Assembly (NCBI GenBank): GCA_028551475.1
Contig: CM052354.1
Span: forward strand, 3,021,391 to 3,085,390
Direction: 5' to 3'
DNA: 64,000 nt
Source of the DNA: Casuarina equisetifolia
Lineage: Eukaryota > Streptophyta > Magnoliopsida > Fagales > Casuarinaceae
In this document: positions 48,427 to 60,566 of the stretch, piece by piece
How positions within the stretch are numbered: position 1 is the stretch's first letter
How the letters are laid out: the number at the start of each line of letters is the position of its first letter
Position numbers and translations under genes: made by a program
Notes under the pieces: model-generated
What the model saw: the letters and a program-made list of their open reading frames with translations, nothing else
Told to the model about the DNA's origin: nothing
Database searches by the model: none

Positions 48427-50400
48427 ATGAATAAGAGAGACTTCTTCATGCATATCCTCCTCCATGTTCATTTAATTTTCTTCCTTTTTTCAGCATGCAT
48501 TTCTTCTTATAGTAGTGACCTTGAAGTACTGTTGAAGCTTAAGTCTGACATGATGGGGCCGAAAGCCTTAGGCATGAAGGATTGGAAGAACTCTTCTTCC
48601 CCAACAGCCCATTGCTCCTTCTCCGGGGTTTCATGCGATGAGGACTTACGGGTTGTTTCTCTCAACGTGATTAATGCTACTAGCCACGGTTTTCTGTCGC
48701 CGGAGATTGGGTTACTGGACAAGTTGGTGAATCTCACCATCGCTGTCAACAATCTCACGGGGATACTACCGCCGAATATGGCGAATCTTACGTCGCTCAG
48801 GGTCCTCAACATTTCCAACAACAACTTCACCGGAAATTTTCCCGGATATATCACTCTTCGGATGACAGAGCTCGAGGTTCTTGACGCTTACAACAACAAC
48901 TTTTCTGGGCCTCTCCCGATGGAGCTCGTGAGCTTGAAAAACCTCAAACACCTTTGCCTCGGGGGTAACTTCTTTTCTGGTCCGATTCCGGAGAGTTACT
49001 CGGAGATTCAGAGACTCGAGTTTTTGGGCTTGAACGGCAACGCGCTCACGGGCAAAGTTCCGTCTAGTTTATCTCGATTAAAGAATCTCAGAGAAATCTA
49101 TTTAGGGTACTACAACACTTACGAGGGGGGTATTCCAGCGGAGCTGGGATCTCTTAGTTCGCTTATCCACCTCGACATGGCAAGCTGTAACCTCACTGGG
49201 GAGATTCCTTCCAGCCTGGGCCTTTTGAAGAACTTGCGTATGTTGTTTCTACAAATTAACCGCCTCACTGGTCGTCTACCTTTGGAGCTTTCCGGTTTGT
49301 ACAGCTTGAATGAGCTAGATCTTTCCCTCAACGAGCTCACTGGTGAAATCCCAGAAAGTTTCTCAAAAATGAAAAATATTACGCTAATCAATATCTTCAA
49401 TAATCACTTCCATGGTCGAATCCCTGCGTTTATCGGTGACCTCCCGAATCTTGTAATGCTTCAAGTATGGGGGAATAACTTTACATTTGAGCTCCCGTGG
49501 AACTTGGGCCGGAATGGAAAACTCGAAGTACTTGACGTAGCAAATAACCAACTCACTGGACCGATTCCTCCGGATTTGTGTAAAGGAAGGGAGTTGACTA
49601 GTTTAGTTTTGATGCAAAACTCCCTTTCTGGGCCAATTCCTGTGGCGCTCGGTGACTGCAAGTCATTGAGAAAAATCCGAATCATGAAGAACATGCTCAA
49701 CGGGACGATCCCTGCTGGAATTCTTAACTTGCCCTTCGTGGAAATGATCGAGGCCCATGATAACCTGTTCTCCGGCGAACTGCCGTCCGAAATGTCAGGG
49801 GATGCACTCAGAGTTCTTACGCTTTCCAACAATAATATCGGTGGGAAAGTTCCTTCGGCAATGAGAAAGCTCAAAAGCCTGCAAATTTTGTCACTGGAAA
49901 TGAATAGGTTTTCCGGTGAGATTCCAGGCGAAATCTTTGACTTACAAATGTTGTCCAGAGTTAACCTCAGCGCCAACAATATTAGCAGTGAGATCCCAAC
50001 CTCAATATCTCGCTGCCCTTCACTCACCTCGATCGATTTCAGCCGAAACAGTCTCTCTGGAGAAATCCCAAAAGATATTGCTCAGTTGAGGATTCTCAGC
50101 ACGCTTAATCTTTCTCACAACAGGATTTCAGGCCATATCCCGGATGAAATGTGCGACTTAACAGGTCTAACAGCCTTGGACTTGTCGTACAATAATTTAG
50201 TAGGAAGAGTTCCTGGTTGTGGACAGTTTGCCATCTTCCATGACAGTTCCTTTGCTGCGAATCCAAATATCTGTCTCCCAAGCCAGGTCTCTTGCTCACC
50301 ATTGCAGATTTCGGGTCAACCCCGAGGTAGGTTTTGCTTTCCGGCACTAATTTTGCTTGTTGTAGCATTTTTTACTACTCTTTTATTGGCGCCATCTTGA
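48427..50400 (+). CDS. CLAVATA1-like LRR receptor ectodomain without kinase (657 aa)
   Basis: Intact single-exon frame. The ATG at 48427 is chosen over the in-frame ATG at 48391 because a signal peptide follows directly ([20 protein letters not shown]). Order of parts: signal peptide (about 1-27); LRRNT_2 cap with [14 protein letters not shown] and CSFSGVSC; a continuous run of roughly 20 plant-type LRRs (LxxLxxLxLxxNxLTGxIP) to about residue 590; the CLV1-type juxtamembrane pair in CLPSQVSC; then a C-terminal hydrophobic stretch (638-654, [17 protein letters not shown]) and stop. Many LRRs match CLV1 closely by recall ([35 protein letters not shown]), so it belongs to the CLE-peptide receptor clade. 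Full CLV1 has about 980 residues with a Ser/Thr kinase; here the cytoplasmic part is absent. It may be a receptor-like protein or decoy, or a 3'-truncated pseudogene whose frame is still intact. AATAAA follows at 50510. Confidence 0.9.
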   Translation: MNKRDFFMHILLHVHLIFFLFSACISSYSSDLEVLLKLKSDMMGPKALGMKDWKNSSSPTAHCSFSGVSCDEDLRVVSLNVINATSHGFLSPEIGLLDKLVNLTIAVNNLTGILPPNMANLTSLRVLNISNNNFTGNFPGYITLRMTELEVLDAYNNNFSGPLPMELVSLKNLKHLCLGGNFFSGPIPESYSEIQRLEFLGLNGNALTGKVPSSLSRLKNLREIYLGYYNTYEGGIPAELGSLSSLIHLDMASCNLTGEIPSSLGLLKNLRMLFLQINRLTGRLPLELSGLYSLNELDLSLNELTGEIPESFSKMKNITLINIFNNHFHGRIPAFIGDLPNLVMLQVWGNNFTFELPWNLGRNGKLEVLDVANNQLTGPIPPDLCKGRELTSLVLMQNSLSGPIPVALGDCKSLRKIRIMKNMLNGTIPAGILNLPFVEMIEAHDNLFSGELPSEMSGDALRVLTLSNNNIGGKVPSAMRKLKSLQILSLEMNRFSGEIPGEIFDLQMLSRVNLSANNISSEIPTSISRCPSLTSIDFSRNSLSGEIPKDIAQLRILSTLNLSHNRISGHIPDEMCDLTGLTALDLSYNNLVGRVPGCGQFAIFHDSSFAANPNICLPSQVSCSPLQISGQPRGRFCFPALILLVVAFFTTLLLAPS

Positions 50401-50509
50401 TGCCAAAGACAGTGGTGAGTGTAAAGTTAGGACGGCCATACCTGGTCAGTCGATGTAGCCTCATCACCTGTGGGTTCCATGATTGATAAGTGGTTTATAA
50501 TTTTGTGAT

Positions 50510-50515
50510 AATAAA
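50510..50515 (+). terminator. Candidate polyadenylation signal AATAAA
   Basis: Canonical hexamer 110 bp after the CLV1-like stop codon. Confidence 0.5.
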
Positions 50516-50911
50516 ATCAAGACATGTTTTGTTTGACATGTGCAGTTGCAATTCTTAATGAATGGAATTGGAATTTGATCTTAAAATTTATTAAAGAAGA
50601 TAAGAAGGAAATCTTGGTGAAGAACACTAAATTCCATTCTTACATCAATTCAAACTTCGTAATAAAAATTAGGAAGCTGATTTTGTTCACTTGGGCCATT
50701 CATACCTCTAACACAAATATTTCTTTACATAGACTAATTTTGATCGTTACAACTCATTCATTAATGCTAGGTAACTTTTATAGATTGAGAGAAAACAATA
50801 TGTTATTCACCTATCAGCTTCTCTACTTTCCTACCCATATTCCCAACGTTAAAAGTTAAGCATCTGTTAGAAGCAAAGCTAAAATGTGAAGGAATGGAGT
50901 AACACGGGCAG

Positions 50912-51148
50912 GTGCAGTGGAAATGGGAATGCGTTTCGACACCCCCTGTTGAGGGGAATTTGCCCACCTTCGAGGATGCTGTAGAGTTCCACGTTAAGTG
51001 CGATAGGGACGGGACTGCTGGCTGGCGAGCACTATGGGTCACCACCTGCCCTAGAATAAACAGCTCAGGCATCTGCAAACGTCTCAACGTTTCTGCTAAC
51101 AGCATTAAGGACTCTCGCTTCAAGTCACCGTATAGTTATATGAGGTGA
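50912..51148 (+). other. Unidentified 78-codon open frame in a GC-rich patch
   Basis: Composition contrasts with the surrounding AT-rich DNA, and the protein (FEDAVEFHVKCDRDGTAGWR, then WVTTCPRINSSGICKRLNV) is not low-complexity. An overlapping minus-strand frame of 106 codons (51123-50803) is also open. I recognise neither. It may be an exon fragment of an unknown gene or chance. Confidence 0.25.
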
Positions 51149-52233
51149 TAAGGATCACTGAGATAAGGATTCTGTGGTTAATGTTTCTCATAACCGAGGG
51201 GGATATTTATTTTGATCTCATCTAACAGTGGAAAAAGTAAAAAGGGAACAAGAACTTATTCAAATTGTCGTCTGAACCATCTGTGAATAACAATACTGCA
51301 TGGGATATTTCTCATGTCTTCTTTTTGCGAAGCTAGAACTGTTTGCTTTTAACAAGACCATAATAATTGTGGCCTTCCTCGTTAGAAGACCGAGCTGTAT
51401 CCTCCAACCAAAATTCATGCTTTAAGAGGTTAATTGTCTGTCCAAACAGGACACTTGGTTAAAGAGTAAAGCATAATCTTTTTTTGGGGATTAGGAGAGA
51501 TCAACTTTTAGTTTAATTCCAAGGGATAAGGAATTCATTTTTCAATATGATTTAATGAATCACGTTTCATAACTATATGTATTAATTATGTTATCAAGTG
51601 AAATTTCATAGGAATAAGGAATGTCATTGAAGGTAGAATAATGTCAATTTTTACTTCCAATCGTACCCATATTATTTTTATTTTTCATTTAAAAAAATTT
51701 CCTAGCAACCCTTTTTGTGATTAAATTTATTTATTGGGCTTTTGAATTGCGCTTTGACTTGTTATGTTTTTTATTCATTGTTTGCTTAGCTTTTAGTTAC
51801 TAAATGACATACACCACATATTGACTATTTTTGTTTATCTTTTACTGAAGAGGTTTGTGAAATCACAATAAAGAAAGATCCCAAATATATAAATGCCGCT
51901 TTAGTTCCACCATTGGCGGATAATAAGTGTAGTCATCCCAATCAGTTGGCTCAATCTTTCTTGTGATGGATGATTAAATTATTTAGAATGTTAGTCCCAC
52001 TATTGTGAACACAAGTTGGCCATATTTATTTTCCACATCACCGCACCACTTGACTTGACCTGACATTCCTTTCCTACCTTTTGGTCTTAAAAATACAACA
52101 CCACTTGGCTTTAGCATTCTTTACTCCGTCTTTGAATTCAGAGCAAAGATATCTTCCTTCTATCTTTCTATCACTTCAAGAACCCTTTTCTAATGTTCAT
52201 TATTAAACCATTTCATAGCACCTTTAACTCATC

Positions 52234-53135
52234 TCAACATTGGTGACCTATTAACTCCCAATGAAATCTCATTGCTATTAGGGGTCAAAAGAGACCTTAA
52301 AGAGCTCTAAAATAAGGTTTTAGAAACCAAAGAATTACTTCTTGATGTAAAGGAGGAATGAGCTAAGGATATTGAAGTTTATCGTCGGTTTGAAGGGCCA
52401 AATGATGTCCTATATGATGTGGATGACTTCTTAGACATTGCATCCATTAAAGTTGGACAATGGGAGTTAATCATCCAAAATAAAAAGGTGAAAAAATACT
52501 CATATATTTTTTAAAAAATCAATGTAGTTTGTCTATGATAAAAGAGTGACTCATAGGATTAAGGCTATTATAGGAGCATTAGGTGCCATCTCATCTCATG
52601 TGATAAATTATAATTCATGAAAAGTTGTGATAATATCTTATATTGGATTACGAGGAATTATTATGTTGTATGTGAGAAAGAGTTTCTCGACATGAGGTTG
52701 ATAAGAAGGTAGTTGTTGCTAGATTATTGCTTAGTGCGTATTTTACAATTTCAAAATTGAAAACCATTTTGAATTAAGAATACAAGTATAGATTTTCCAT
52801 TCATTTAATGTAAAAAATATTGTTAAAAAACATATTAGAGTATATAACAAAAAGAAATTAGAACCTTTTGAAATAAATACACTAACTAGCCATCTTAAAG
52901 AAAGGATTGATAGAAAGAAAAAGTTTCCTTGTATTGTGAACAATTATTTAAATTGAAAAGAATAATGATGGGCAACACAATATGTAGTAAAATATTAGTA
53001 ACCATACGTAATAAATTGGTATGGTGCTCTATGGAAATCCCACACGTTTTAAAACATTTAGGAGAAGCAGAGTTAAAGAATTGATTTATCTAGGTGACTT
53101 TTTCAATTGAGATGATATTATAGGATCCAAGATTA
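52234..53135 (+). pseudogene. Relic 11: truncated CC-NB pseudogene
   Basis: Array resumes after the CLV1-like gene. A leader piece at 51985-52233 is followed by the CC region (LTPNEISLLLGVKRDLKEL) without the usual start context. The P-loop is deleted: TAGATTATTG joins directly to CTTAGTGCGTATTTT near 52727. Kinase-2 is half deleted (AAGTTTCCTTGTATTG joins GTGAACAATT near 52935). Ends at the common truncation point. Confidence 0.82.
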
Positions 53136-53443
53136 GAGTTGTCCAATTTATTTATGTAATTGGGGCATTCACATGTTAAAATCATGAATTTTGGTAGTGA
53201 TCTATGGAATCGCATTCCAACTTTAAATTAGGGAAAACATTAAGCCCCAGTAATATGAACAAAAGTTAACGAAATATTTTTTTTTTCACTTTACAACACC
53301 ACTTGTCTTTAGTATCCTTTACTACTTCTTGAATATACAACAAATAAATCTTCCTTTTACATCTCAATCACTTTAAAAACCTTTTTCTCCCATTTTTTAC
53401 TCATTATAAATCCATTCTCAACACCTTTTACTTATCTCATTAG

Positions 53444-54515
53444 ATGGCAAAAAACATCTCTCTCAAGCTTCAAAAGGGGAGGAATCTTTATCAATATGGT
53501 CAATCTATTGGCTCCCAAAGAAATATCACTATTATAGGGTATTAGAGGAGAGTGTAAAGAGCTCAAAAAATAAGGCCTCAGAAATCAAAGAAATTCTTTT
53601 AGATGTAAAGGAGGAATGGTATCATTGTCTTGAAAGGCTACGTGATGTCTTATATGATGATAATGGCTTCTTACATGCTGCTTCCATTAAAGTTGGGTTA
53701 CAATAGTTAATTATGCAAAATAAGAAGGTGAAAAAAGTATTCATATTCTTTTTCAAATCAATGCAATTCACCTACGATGATAGAATGACCCATAAGAATA
53801 AGGCTATTAGAGGGATGTTTGGTGACATCTTATCCCATGTGATAAATTTAGAATTCATGGAGTATCATAACAATACCTTGGACTAGACTACAATGAATTA
53901 TTCTATTGTATGTAAGGAAAATCTTATTGAATAAAGGTTGACAAGAAGGTAGTTGTTGCGAGACTTTTGAGGATTGATGATGAAAAGAATGTTTCAATCC
54001 TTCATATTGTTGGCAAAGGTGGTTTAGGAAAGATTATACTAGTTTAGTATGTATTCTACAATCAAGAATTCTAAAACCATTTTAAATTAAGAATGAGGGT
54101 AAAGATCTCTCATTTTTTTCAATGAAAAGATTTTTTAAAAAAATATATTAGAGCATATAACAAAGTAGAAATCAAAACCTCTTGAAATGAATGCATTGAC
54201 TAGTTATCCTAAAGAAAGAATTGGTAGAAAGAAATAATTGTTTATATTGGATGATGTATGGAATGAAGGTGGAATGAAAATCTTACAAATCTTGAATATT
54301 AGGAATTAGTTTAATTTGAAAAGAATAATAATGGGTGAGGCAATAGGTAGTAAAATATTAATAATCATATGTAATAAAGTGGCATTAGGCCTTATGGAAA
54401 TCCCACATGTTTAGAGCATTTAGGGGTTGTATTCTCAAAGAACTTATTTATGCAAGCCACTTTTTTCAATTGGTAAACTTCATAAGGTCCAAAATATGAG
54501 TAGCACAATTTATTT
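53444..54515 (+). pseudogene. Relic 12: truncated CC-NB pseudogene
   Basis: Leader 53136-53443; ATGGCAAAAAA start context at 53444. The P-loop is nearly intact (GKGGLGKI, near 54016-54040), followed by a stop where relatives have Gln (ALAQYV). Kinase-2 near 54225-54275 is altered (LFILDDVWNE) with a small insertion. Ends at the common truncation point. Close partner of relic 14 (shared TTAGGAATT(A/G)GTTTAATTTG). Confidence 0.85.
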
Positions 54516-54853
54516 ATGTTATTGGAGCCTTTGTGTGTTAAAACTGCAAATGCTAATGGTAGTCTATGGGATCACATTAAACTTTTTGTTCAATTTGTTG
54601 TTTCCAATGAAGTATAAATTCAATTTGTTCAGTTTCAAGTTTAGGGGAAGCATCAAGTCTCATTAATGTGAAAAAAAGTTGGTTAATTCATTTCTCGTTT
54701 CACAATGCCATTTTTTTCTAGCATTCTTTACTATTTTTTTAAATATATAACAATCTAATCTTCCTTTCACCTCTCAATCACTTCAAGAGTCTTTTTATAA
54801 CACTCTTTACCCATTATCAACTCATTCTCAACACCCTTTATTCATTTCATTAA

Positions 54854-57800
54854 ATGACAAAAAAAGTTTCGCTTAACATTTAGGGTGGGGATCTTTGGCA
54901 ATGTGACTGATCTATTGTCTCCCAAAGAAATATCATTATTGTTAGGTATCAAAGGAGAGTTAAGAGAACTCAACAATAAAGTTTTAGAAATCAAAGAAGT
55001 GTTTCTAGATGTAAAAGAGGAATGGGCTAAGGATAATGGAGTTTATCATTGTCTTAAAGCTAGAAATGATGTACTTCATGATAAGGATGGCTTCCCAAAT
55101 GTTGTTTCCACTAAAGTTAGGAAAGGAAAGTTAATAAAGTAAAATAAAAAGGTGAAAAAGATACTCATATTCTTTTTTCAAATTAATGGAATTCATCTAT
55201 GATGATAGAATGACTCATAAGATTAATGCTATTAAAGTGGTGTTAGGTGTCATCTCATCTCATGTGATAAATTTAGAAGTTGTAGAGAGTCGTGACAATA
55301 CGTCAAACTAGATTTCAAGGAATTATCCTATTGAGTGTGAGGAAAAGCTTATTGGATGAGAGGTTTATAAAAAGGCAGTTGTCCCAAGATTGTTGGGCAT
55401 TGATAATAAAGAGAATATTTTGGTCCTTCCCATTGTTGGCAAAAGCACTTTGGGAAAGAATATACTGATTAGTATGTATTCTACAATCAAGAACTCCAAA
55501 ACCATTTTGATTTAAAAATGTGAGGAGAGATCTTTTATTCATTCAAAATGAAAATTGTTGAAAATATATTAAAATACAAAACAAAGGAGAAATTAAAACT
55601 ACTTGAAATGAATGCATTGAGTAGTCATCTTAAAGAAATGATTGATAGAAAGAAATTCTTACATGTGTTAGATGATATATGGAATGAAGATCCTAGTAAT
55701 CTTCAATATAGTAAACAATGGTTTAACTTGAAAAAATAATGATGGGTGGCACAATATGAAGTCAAATCTTAGTTTTTACATGTAATAATATCGTGATGAG
55801 CCCTATGAAAATCTCATATAATTTAGAGTATTTAGGATATGCAAACGGAAGGAATTTCTTTTTTTTTTTTTTTGTAAATGATTTTTTTGAATTGAAAAAG
55901 TTCACAGAGTCCAAGATTTGAGTAAATAATAGTGGAGATAATAAAAAAAAAATTTGGTTTTTTTAGCATTGAAGACAATGAGAAGAATGTTATACCTTAG
56001 AATTTTTTGGTGTAGTTTGCAAAGTTTTATAGATAATGAACTTTCATAGATAATAAAAGAAAAATATAGTATTTTAGCAATTTTGAAAAGCTATTATAAT
56101 AAATTTTCTCAATCATTGAGGTTTTTTTTTTGTTTATTGTAGTTTATTTCAAAAAAATATTAAGTTTAATGTATTAACATTAATTAGTCTTTGGATAACG
56201 CAAAGGTTTATAAGGTCATCACCAAGCCACCAATATTTAGAAGAAGTTGATTAGGATTATTTTAGGTATTTATTTTAAAGCTTATTTTTTCAGTAGGTAG
56301 AGTTAGATGAATTTAGTGTTGTATTTAAATGCTTAATGCAAAATTTAGTACATGATCTTGCTCTATCTTTAGTAGGATAATTTATATAGGGTCATAAGGA
56401 GATAATTACTAATGAGAGTACCCATCCTGTAGGAGATTATTTATCTATGGGACAAACTTCATCATATAAAGGAAATAAGATTCAAAATTTCTTTGCCTTA
56501 GTGTTCACAAGTACTTTAATAGTAAGATTGATTGTGAAGAGATTTTCTTTTTTGCACGTTCAACAATAATGTATCATCAAACATCTTTACACTTGTGAAG
56601 CTTACTTAGGACAACGCATATGAAATAAACTGTTTAGATGATGAAAAAAGGAGCTGCAAAAGTTGTGGTGGTTACTTCCATGGTATATGCAACAAATATT
56701 TCTACCACCCAAGTGAATATGGGGATATAAGTTTCAAGCTTTTGCATGTATTGGATCTAAGAGATAAAAAGCTTAGGTGTCAATCATGCTCTATTAATAA
56801 GTTGAAGCATTTAACTTAAAACTTGATCTAAGATTCTACTCACAACTTGATATAATTAATGATAAGGATGGAATGCAATGAAGATGCCTTTAAAGCCTTT
56901 TTTTTTCACTACAAAATTATGAATACATCACTACCTTGTCTTTCAAAATTGTATCATCATCAATTACATTCAGCTAAGGAAATAGAAGTTTTACTGGAGA
57001 TTTGATTGTAAAATCTCAATGCTTTTTGGACTTTAATGATAGAAATTTGCAATTAATTTAAATTGCTTTCCTTAGGCATGGAACATTTCACATCACTTGA
57101 GCACCTCAATTTAAAGTTTTACTTATAACTTGAGATAGCTAATGATGAGGATAAAATGTAATGGGAAAGCCTTTAAAGCCTCATTTTGCTTTCCATTATA
57201 ATACATAATGATGAATATTTATCAATAGATTATCTCTCAAAATTAGAATGTTGAGAACTACATTCAATTGAGGAACTAGAAGTTCTATTAAATGAATGGT
57301 CAACATTTTTAAAACTAAAGGTAGAAGGTTATGATCAATTAAAATTGGTCACCTTAGGCATATAACATCTTTCAACACTTGAACAACTTGATCTAAGATA
57401 CTACTCACAACTTGGGATAACTAGTGACAAGGATAGGATACAATGGAAAAAGCCTTCAAAGCCTCCTTTCTCCTTCTACCACAATAAACAATGATGAGTA
57501 TATCAATACCTATCTTTTAAAATTGGAGTGTCAACAATTACATTTAGTTAAGGAACTAGGATTTTTATTAGAGGAATAGCTAAAATCTCAACATTTCTTA
57601 GAATTTGATGATAGAAAGTTACAATCAATTTAAATCGCTCTCCCTAGTCATAGAACATTGCACACCACTTGAGCACCTCGATTTAAGATTATGTTAACAA
57701 CTTGAGACTACTAATGATGAGGATGGGATACAAAGGAAAGGCCTTTAAAGCCTCATTCCTTTTTCTAATATATTAAATAATGATGGATACATCAATACCT

Positions 57801-58240
57801 CATTTATCAAAATTAGAGCATTGAGAATTATGCTCAGCTAAGGAACACAATGTTCTATTAGAGGAGTGGCTAAAAATCTCAGTACTTTTTAAACTCTTAC
57901 AATAGAAAATCATGATTAGTTTAAATAACTTTCCCTAGGCAATTGATTATGATGATTAGATGCAATGGAAAGGCTTTGAAAGCTTCCTTTCTCTTCCTTT
58001 CAAGGATATACCAAAATTGATGCCTTTTCCATTAGAATTTAAACATGTAACCACTTTGAGAAAGTTTGAAGATTAAAGAAGAGTGGATTCATGATAGTGG
58101 GTCACTTGAAGGGCTTAAAATTATTCATTTCTTTGCATTGATATCCCTACCCAAGAGGTTGTGTAGGAAAATTATCTTTAAGAGTGTTAAAGATTAAGAC
58201 ATGTTCCATCTCATTTCAAAAAAATGAGTAGAAGATGAGT
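54854..58240 (+). pseudogene. Relic 13: full-length CC-NB-LRR pseudogene with a foreign insertion
   Basis: Leader 54516-54853; start context ATGACAAAAAAAG at 54854, then a stop in place of Trp (NI*GG) and a frameshift. 54885-55142 is an open CC piece (LLSPKEISLLLGIKGELREL). P-loop near 55440-55465 altered (GKSTLGKN). 55548-55739 is open through intact kinase-2 (KKFLHVLDDIWNED). The winged helix and first LRR follow (about 56050-56540), then an unrelated segment of about 180 bp (see 56550-56735), then LRR modules of 280-288 bp (markers near 56816, 57098, 57378, 57666) to about 58240. Confidence 0.87.
56550..56735 (+). other. Unrelated insertion in relic 13 with a Cys/His-rich coding fragment
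   Basis: Relatives read GAAGAGATTTT(T/C)TCAAGTTT(A/C)AAGC continuously at this place; here about 180 bp is inserted. One frame encodes AYEINCLDDEKRSCKSCGGY followed by FHGICNKYFYHPSEYGDI, open over about 38 codons, with a C-x2-C-G-G-x-F-H-x2-C arrangement. It looks like a piece of a real protein-coding exon. No target duplication was identified and the source gene is not recognised. Confidence 0.5.
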
Positions 58241-58760
58241 GAGGATTGACTTAAGATTGCTCAAGTATAATACTTAATCATTTCATCTTAATTGTACATA
58301 GGAATTGATGTAGCACTTTTTTACACATTGTTTCATTATTTTTTTTCCCTTTCAATATCACTTGAATGTTAAATTTCATAGTATAAAAGTAGCTAAAACC
58401 AAAGAAAAAAATGATATTGGAATAAAACTAAAATTACTCACTTCCTAAAGTTATGCTTAATACTTGATGCTACATTATCATAAAAGAAAGTTCCAATGAT
58501 CATGCATTTTTACTTATTTGGGATATTACACTTTTTTAATCCTAATTCCTTATAAAAATTGGAATACCCACCATCACTATCAGAAAAGTTGGCTAAGAGA
58601 CTTGGTTTGTGACTTGAACAAACCAATGAAGAACTAATTGCACATCCACACAAAGTAACTAGGAAATTCAAATTTTATCTAGCTCAATCTAATTTAGAGT
58701 CTTAAGCAAATTCAAATCTTATCTAACTTAATCCTATTTAAAGTCCTAGGCAAATCCAAG
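58241..58760 (+). other. 3' flank of relic 13
   Basis: Shared CNL 3' flank. At about 58758 it joins an NB-ARC tail fragment (AACTCACATGTTTTAAAGCA, to about 58880), marking the junction of the C/D duplication. Confidence 0.6.
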
Positions 58761-59223
58761 GTATGGTACCTTACAAAAAACTCACATGTTTTAAAGCATT
58801 CAGGGGATGCAGAGTTAAGGAGTTGATTTATCTAGGTGACTTTTTCAATTGGGAAAATGTTATAGAAGATTAAAGTTGCCCAATTTATTTATGTTACTAG
58901 GGCACTTGCATTTTAAAAGCATTAATGTTGGTGGTGATAGATGGAATTGCATTCCACCTTTTGTTTAATTTTTCATTTTCAATTAAGTATAAATTCAATT
59001 CTTTTGATTTTATGTTTAGGAAAAACATTAAGTCCCACTAATGTGAACACAAATTACCATTTTTTGTTTTAGCCTCACAATGCCACTTGTCTTTAGTACT
59101 CTTTACTACTTCTTGAATATAAACAAATAAATCTTCCTTTTACATCTTAATTACTTTAAAAATCTTTTTCTATTCTTTATTCATTATCAATCCATTTTGA
59201 GCACCCTTTACTCATCTCATTAG

Positions 59224-60235
59224 ATAGAAAAATAGAAATTCCCTCAACATTTGGAAGGGAATCTTTAACAATATGGCCAACCTATTGGCTCCGATAGAAA
59301 TATCACTATTGTTAGGTGTTAAAGAGAGTTTAAAAAGCTAAAAAATAAGGCTTCAAAAATCAAAAAAGTGCTTTTGGATGTGGAGGAATGGTATCATTAT
59401 CATGAAGAGCTACATGGTGTCTTGTATGATGATAGTAACTTCTTATATGCTACTTCCATTAAAGTCAAGCAACAAGAGTTCCTAAAGCAAAATAAAAAGG
59501 CGAAAAATGTACACATTTTTTTTCAAATCAATGATAATTTAACTATGATGATATAATGGCCCTTAAGATTTAAGTCTATCATGGGGATGTTAGGTGACAT
59601 CTCATTCCATGTGATAAATTAAGAATTTGTGGCGTGTCATGATAATACTTTAGACTAGATTATGATGAATTATTATATTGTATGAAAGGAAGAGCTTATT
59701 AGATAGGAGGTTGACAAGAAAGTAATTGTTGCGAGATTTTTAAGGATTGATGATGAAAAGAATGTTTCCATCCTTCCCATTATTGACAAAGGTGGTTTAG
59801 GAAATATTATACTAGTTTAGTATGTATTCTACAATCAAGAAATCTAAAACCATTTTCATTTGTTTAATGAAAAGAGTTATAGCGTATATAACAAAGGAGA
59901 AATCAAAACCTCTTGAACTGAATGCACTGACTAGTCATCTTAATGAAATATTTTATGGAAAGAAATACTTATTTATATTGTATGATGTGTGGAATGAAGA
60001 TTTTACAAATCTTTAATATTAGGAATTGGTTTAATTTGAAAAGAATAATAATGGGTAGGCCTAGGTAGTAAAATATTATTAACCACATGTAATTAAATGG
60101 CATTAGGCCCTATGGAAATCCCATAAGTTTAGAGCATTTAAGAGATGTAGACTCAAAGAATTTATTTATGGAAGCCATTTTTTTTATTGGTAAAACTTCA
60201 TAAGGTCCAAAATTTGAGTAGTGCAATTTATTTAT
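59224..60235 (+). pseudogene. Relic 14: truncated CC-NB pseudogene
   Basis: Leader about 58880-59223. The start codon is lost (ATAGAAAAA where relatives have ATGG(T/C)(A)AAAA). CC readable (NMANLLAPIEISLLLGV). P-loop near 59785-59812 altered (DKGGLGNI); kinase-2 altered (KKYLFILYDVWNED, near 59958-60000). Ends at the common truncation point. Partner of relic 12. Confidence 0.85.
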
Positions 60236-60566
60236 GTTATTGAGGCCTTTGTGTGTTAAAAGCACGAATACTAATGGCAATCTATAGGATCACATTCCAC
60301 TTTTTGTTCAATTTTTTATTTACAATGAGCATAAGTTCAATCATTTTGTTTTTAAGTTTAGGGAAAACATTAGGTCTCACTAATGCAAACACAAGTTGGT
60401 CGATTTGTTTTTCATTTCATAGCGCCTTTTTTTCTAGTACTTTTTACTACTTTGAATATATAACAAACTAATCTTCCTTCCACCTCTCAATCATTTCAAG
60501 AATCTTTTTATAACACTATTTGCCCATTATTAACTCATTCTCAGCACCCTTTACTCATTTCATTAA

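Larger units (their letters stand above)
50401..51984. other. Spacer after the CLV1-like gene
   Basis: No kinase subdomain (glycine-rich loop, HRD, DFG) was recognised in any frame of the first 1.5 kb, so the missing CLV1 kinase is not simply displaced here. A GC-richer patch at 50880-51150 holds an unidentified open frame (see separate entry). The remainder is AT-rich. Confidence 0.6.

Noticed and set aside
49461-50027. 188-codon minus-strand open frame opposite the CLV1-like gene
   Set aside because: Mirror of the repetitive LRR coding strand; no independent domain.
50401-51984. Displaced CLV1 kinase domain downstream of the truncated receptor
   Set aside because: No glycine-rich loop, HRD or DFG context could be read in any plus-strand frame.
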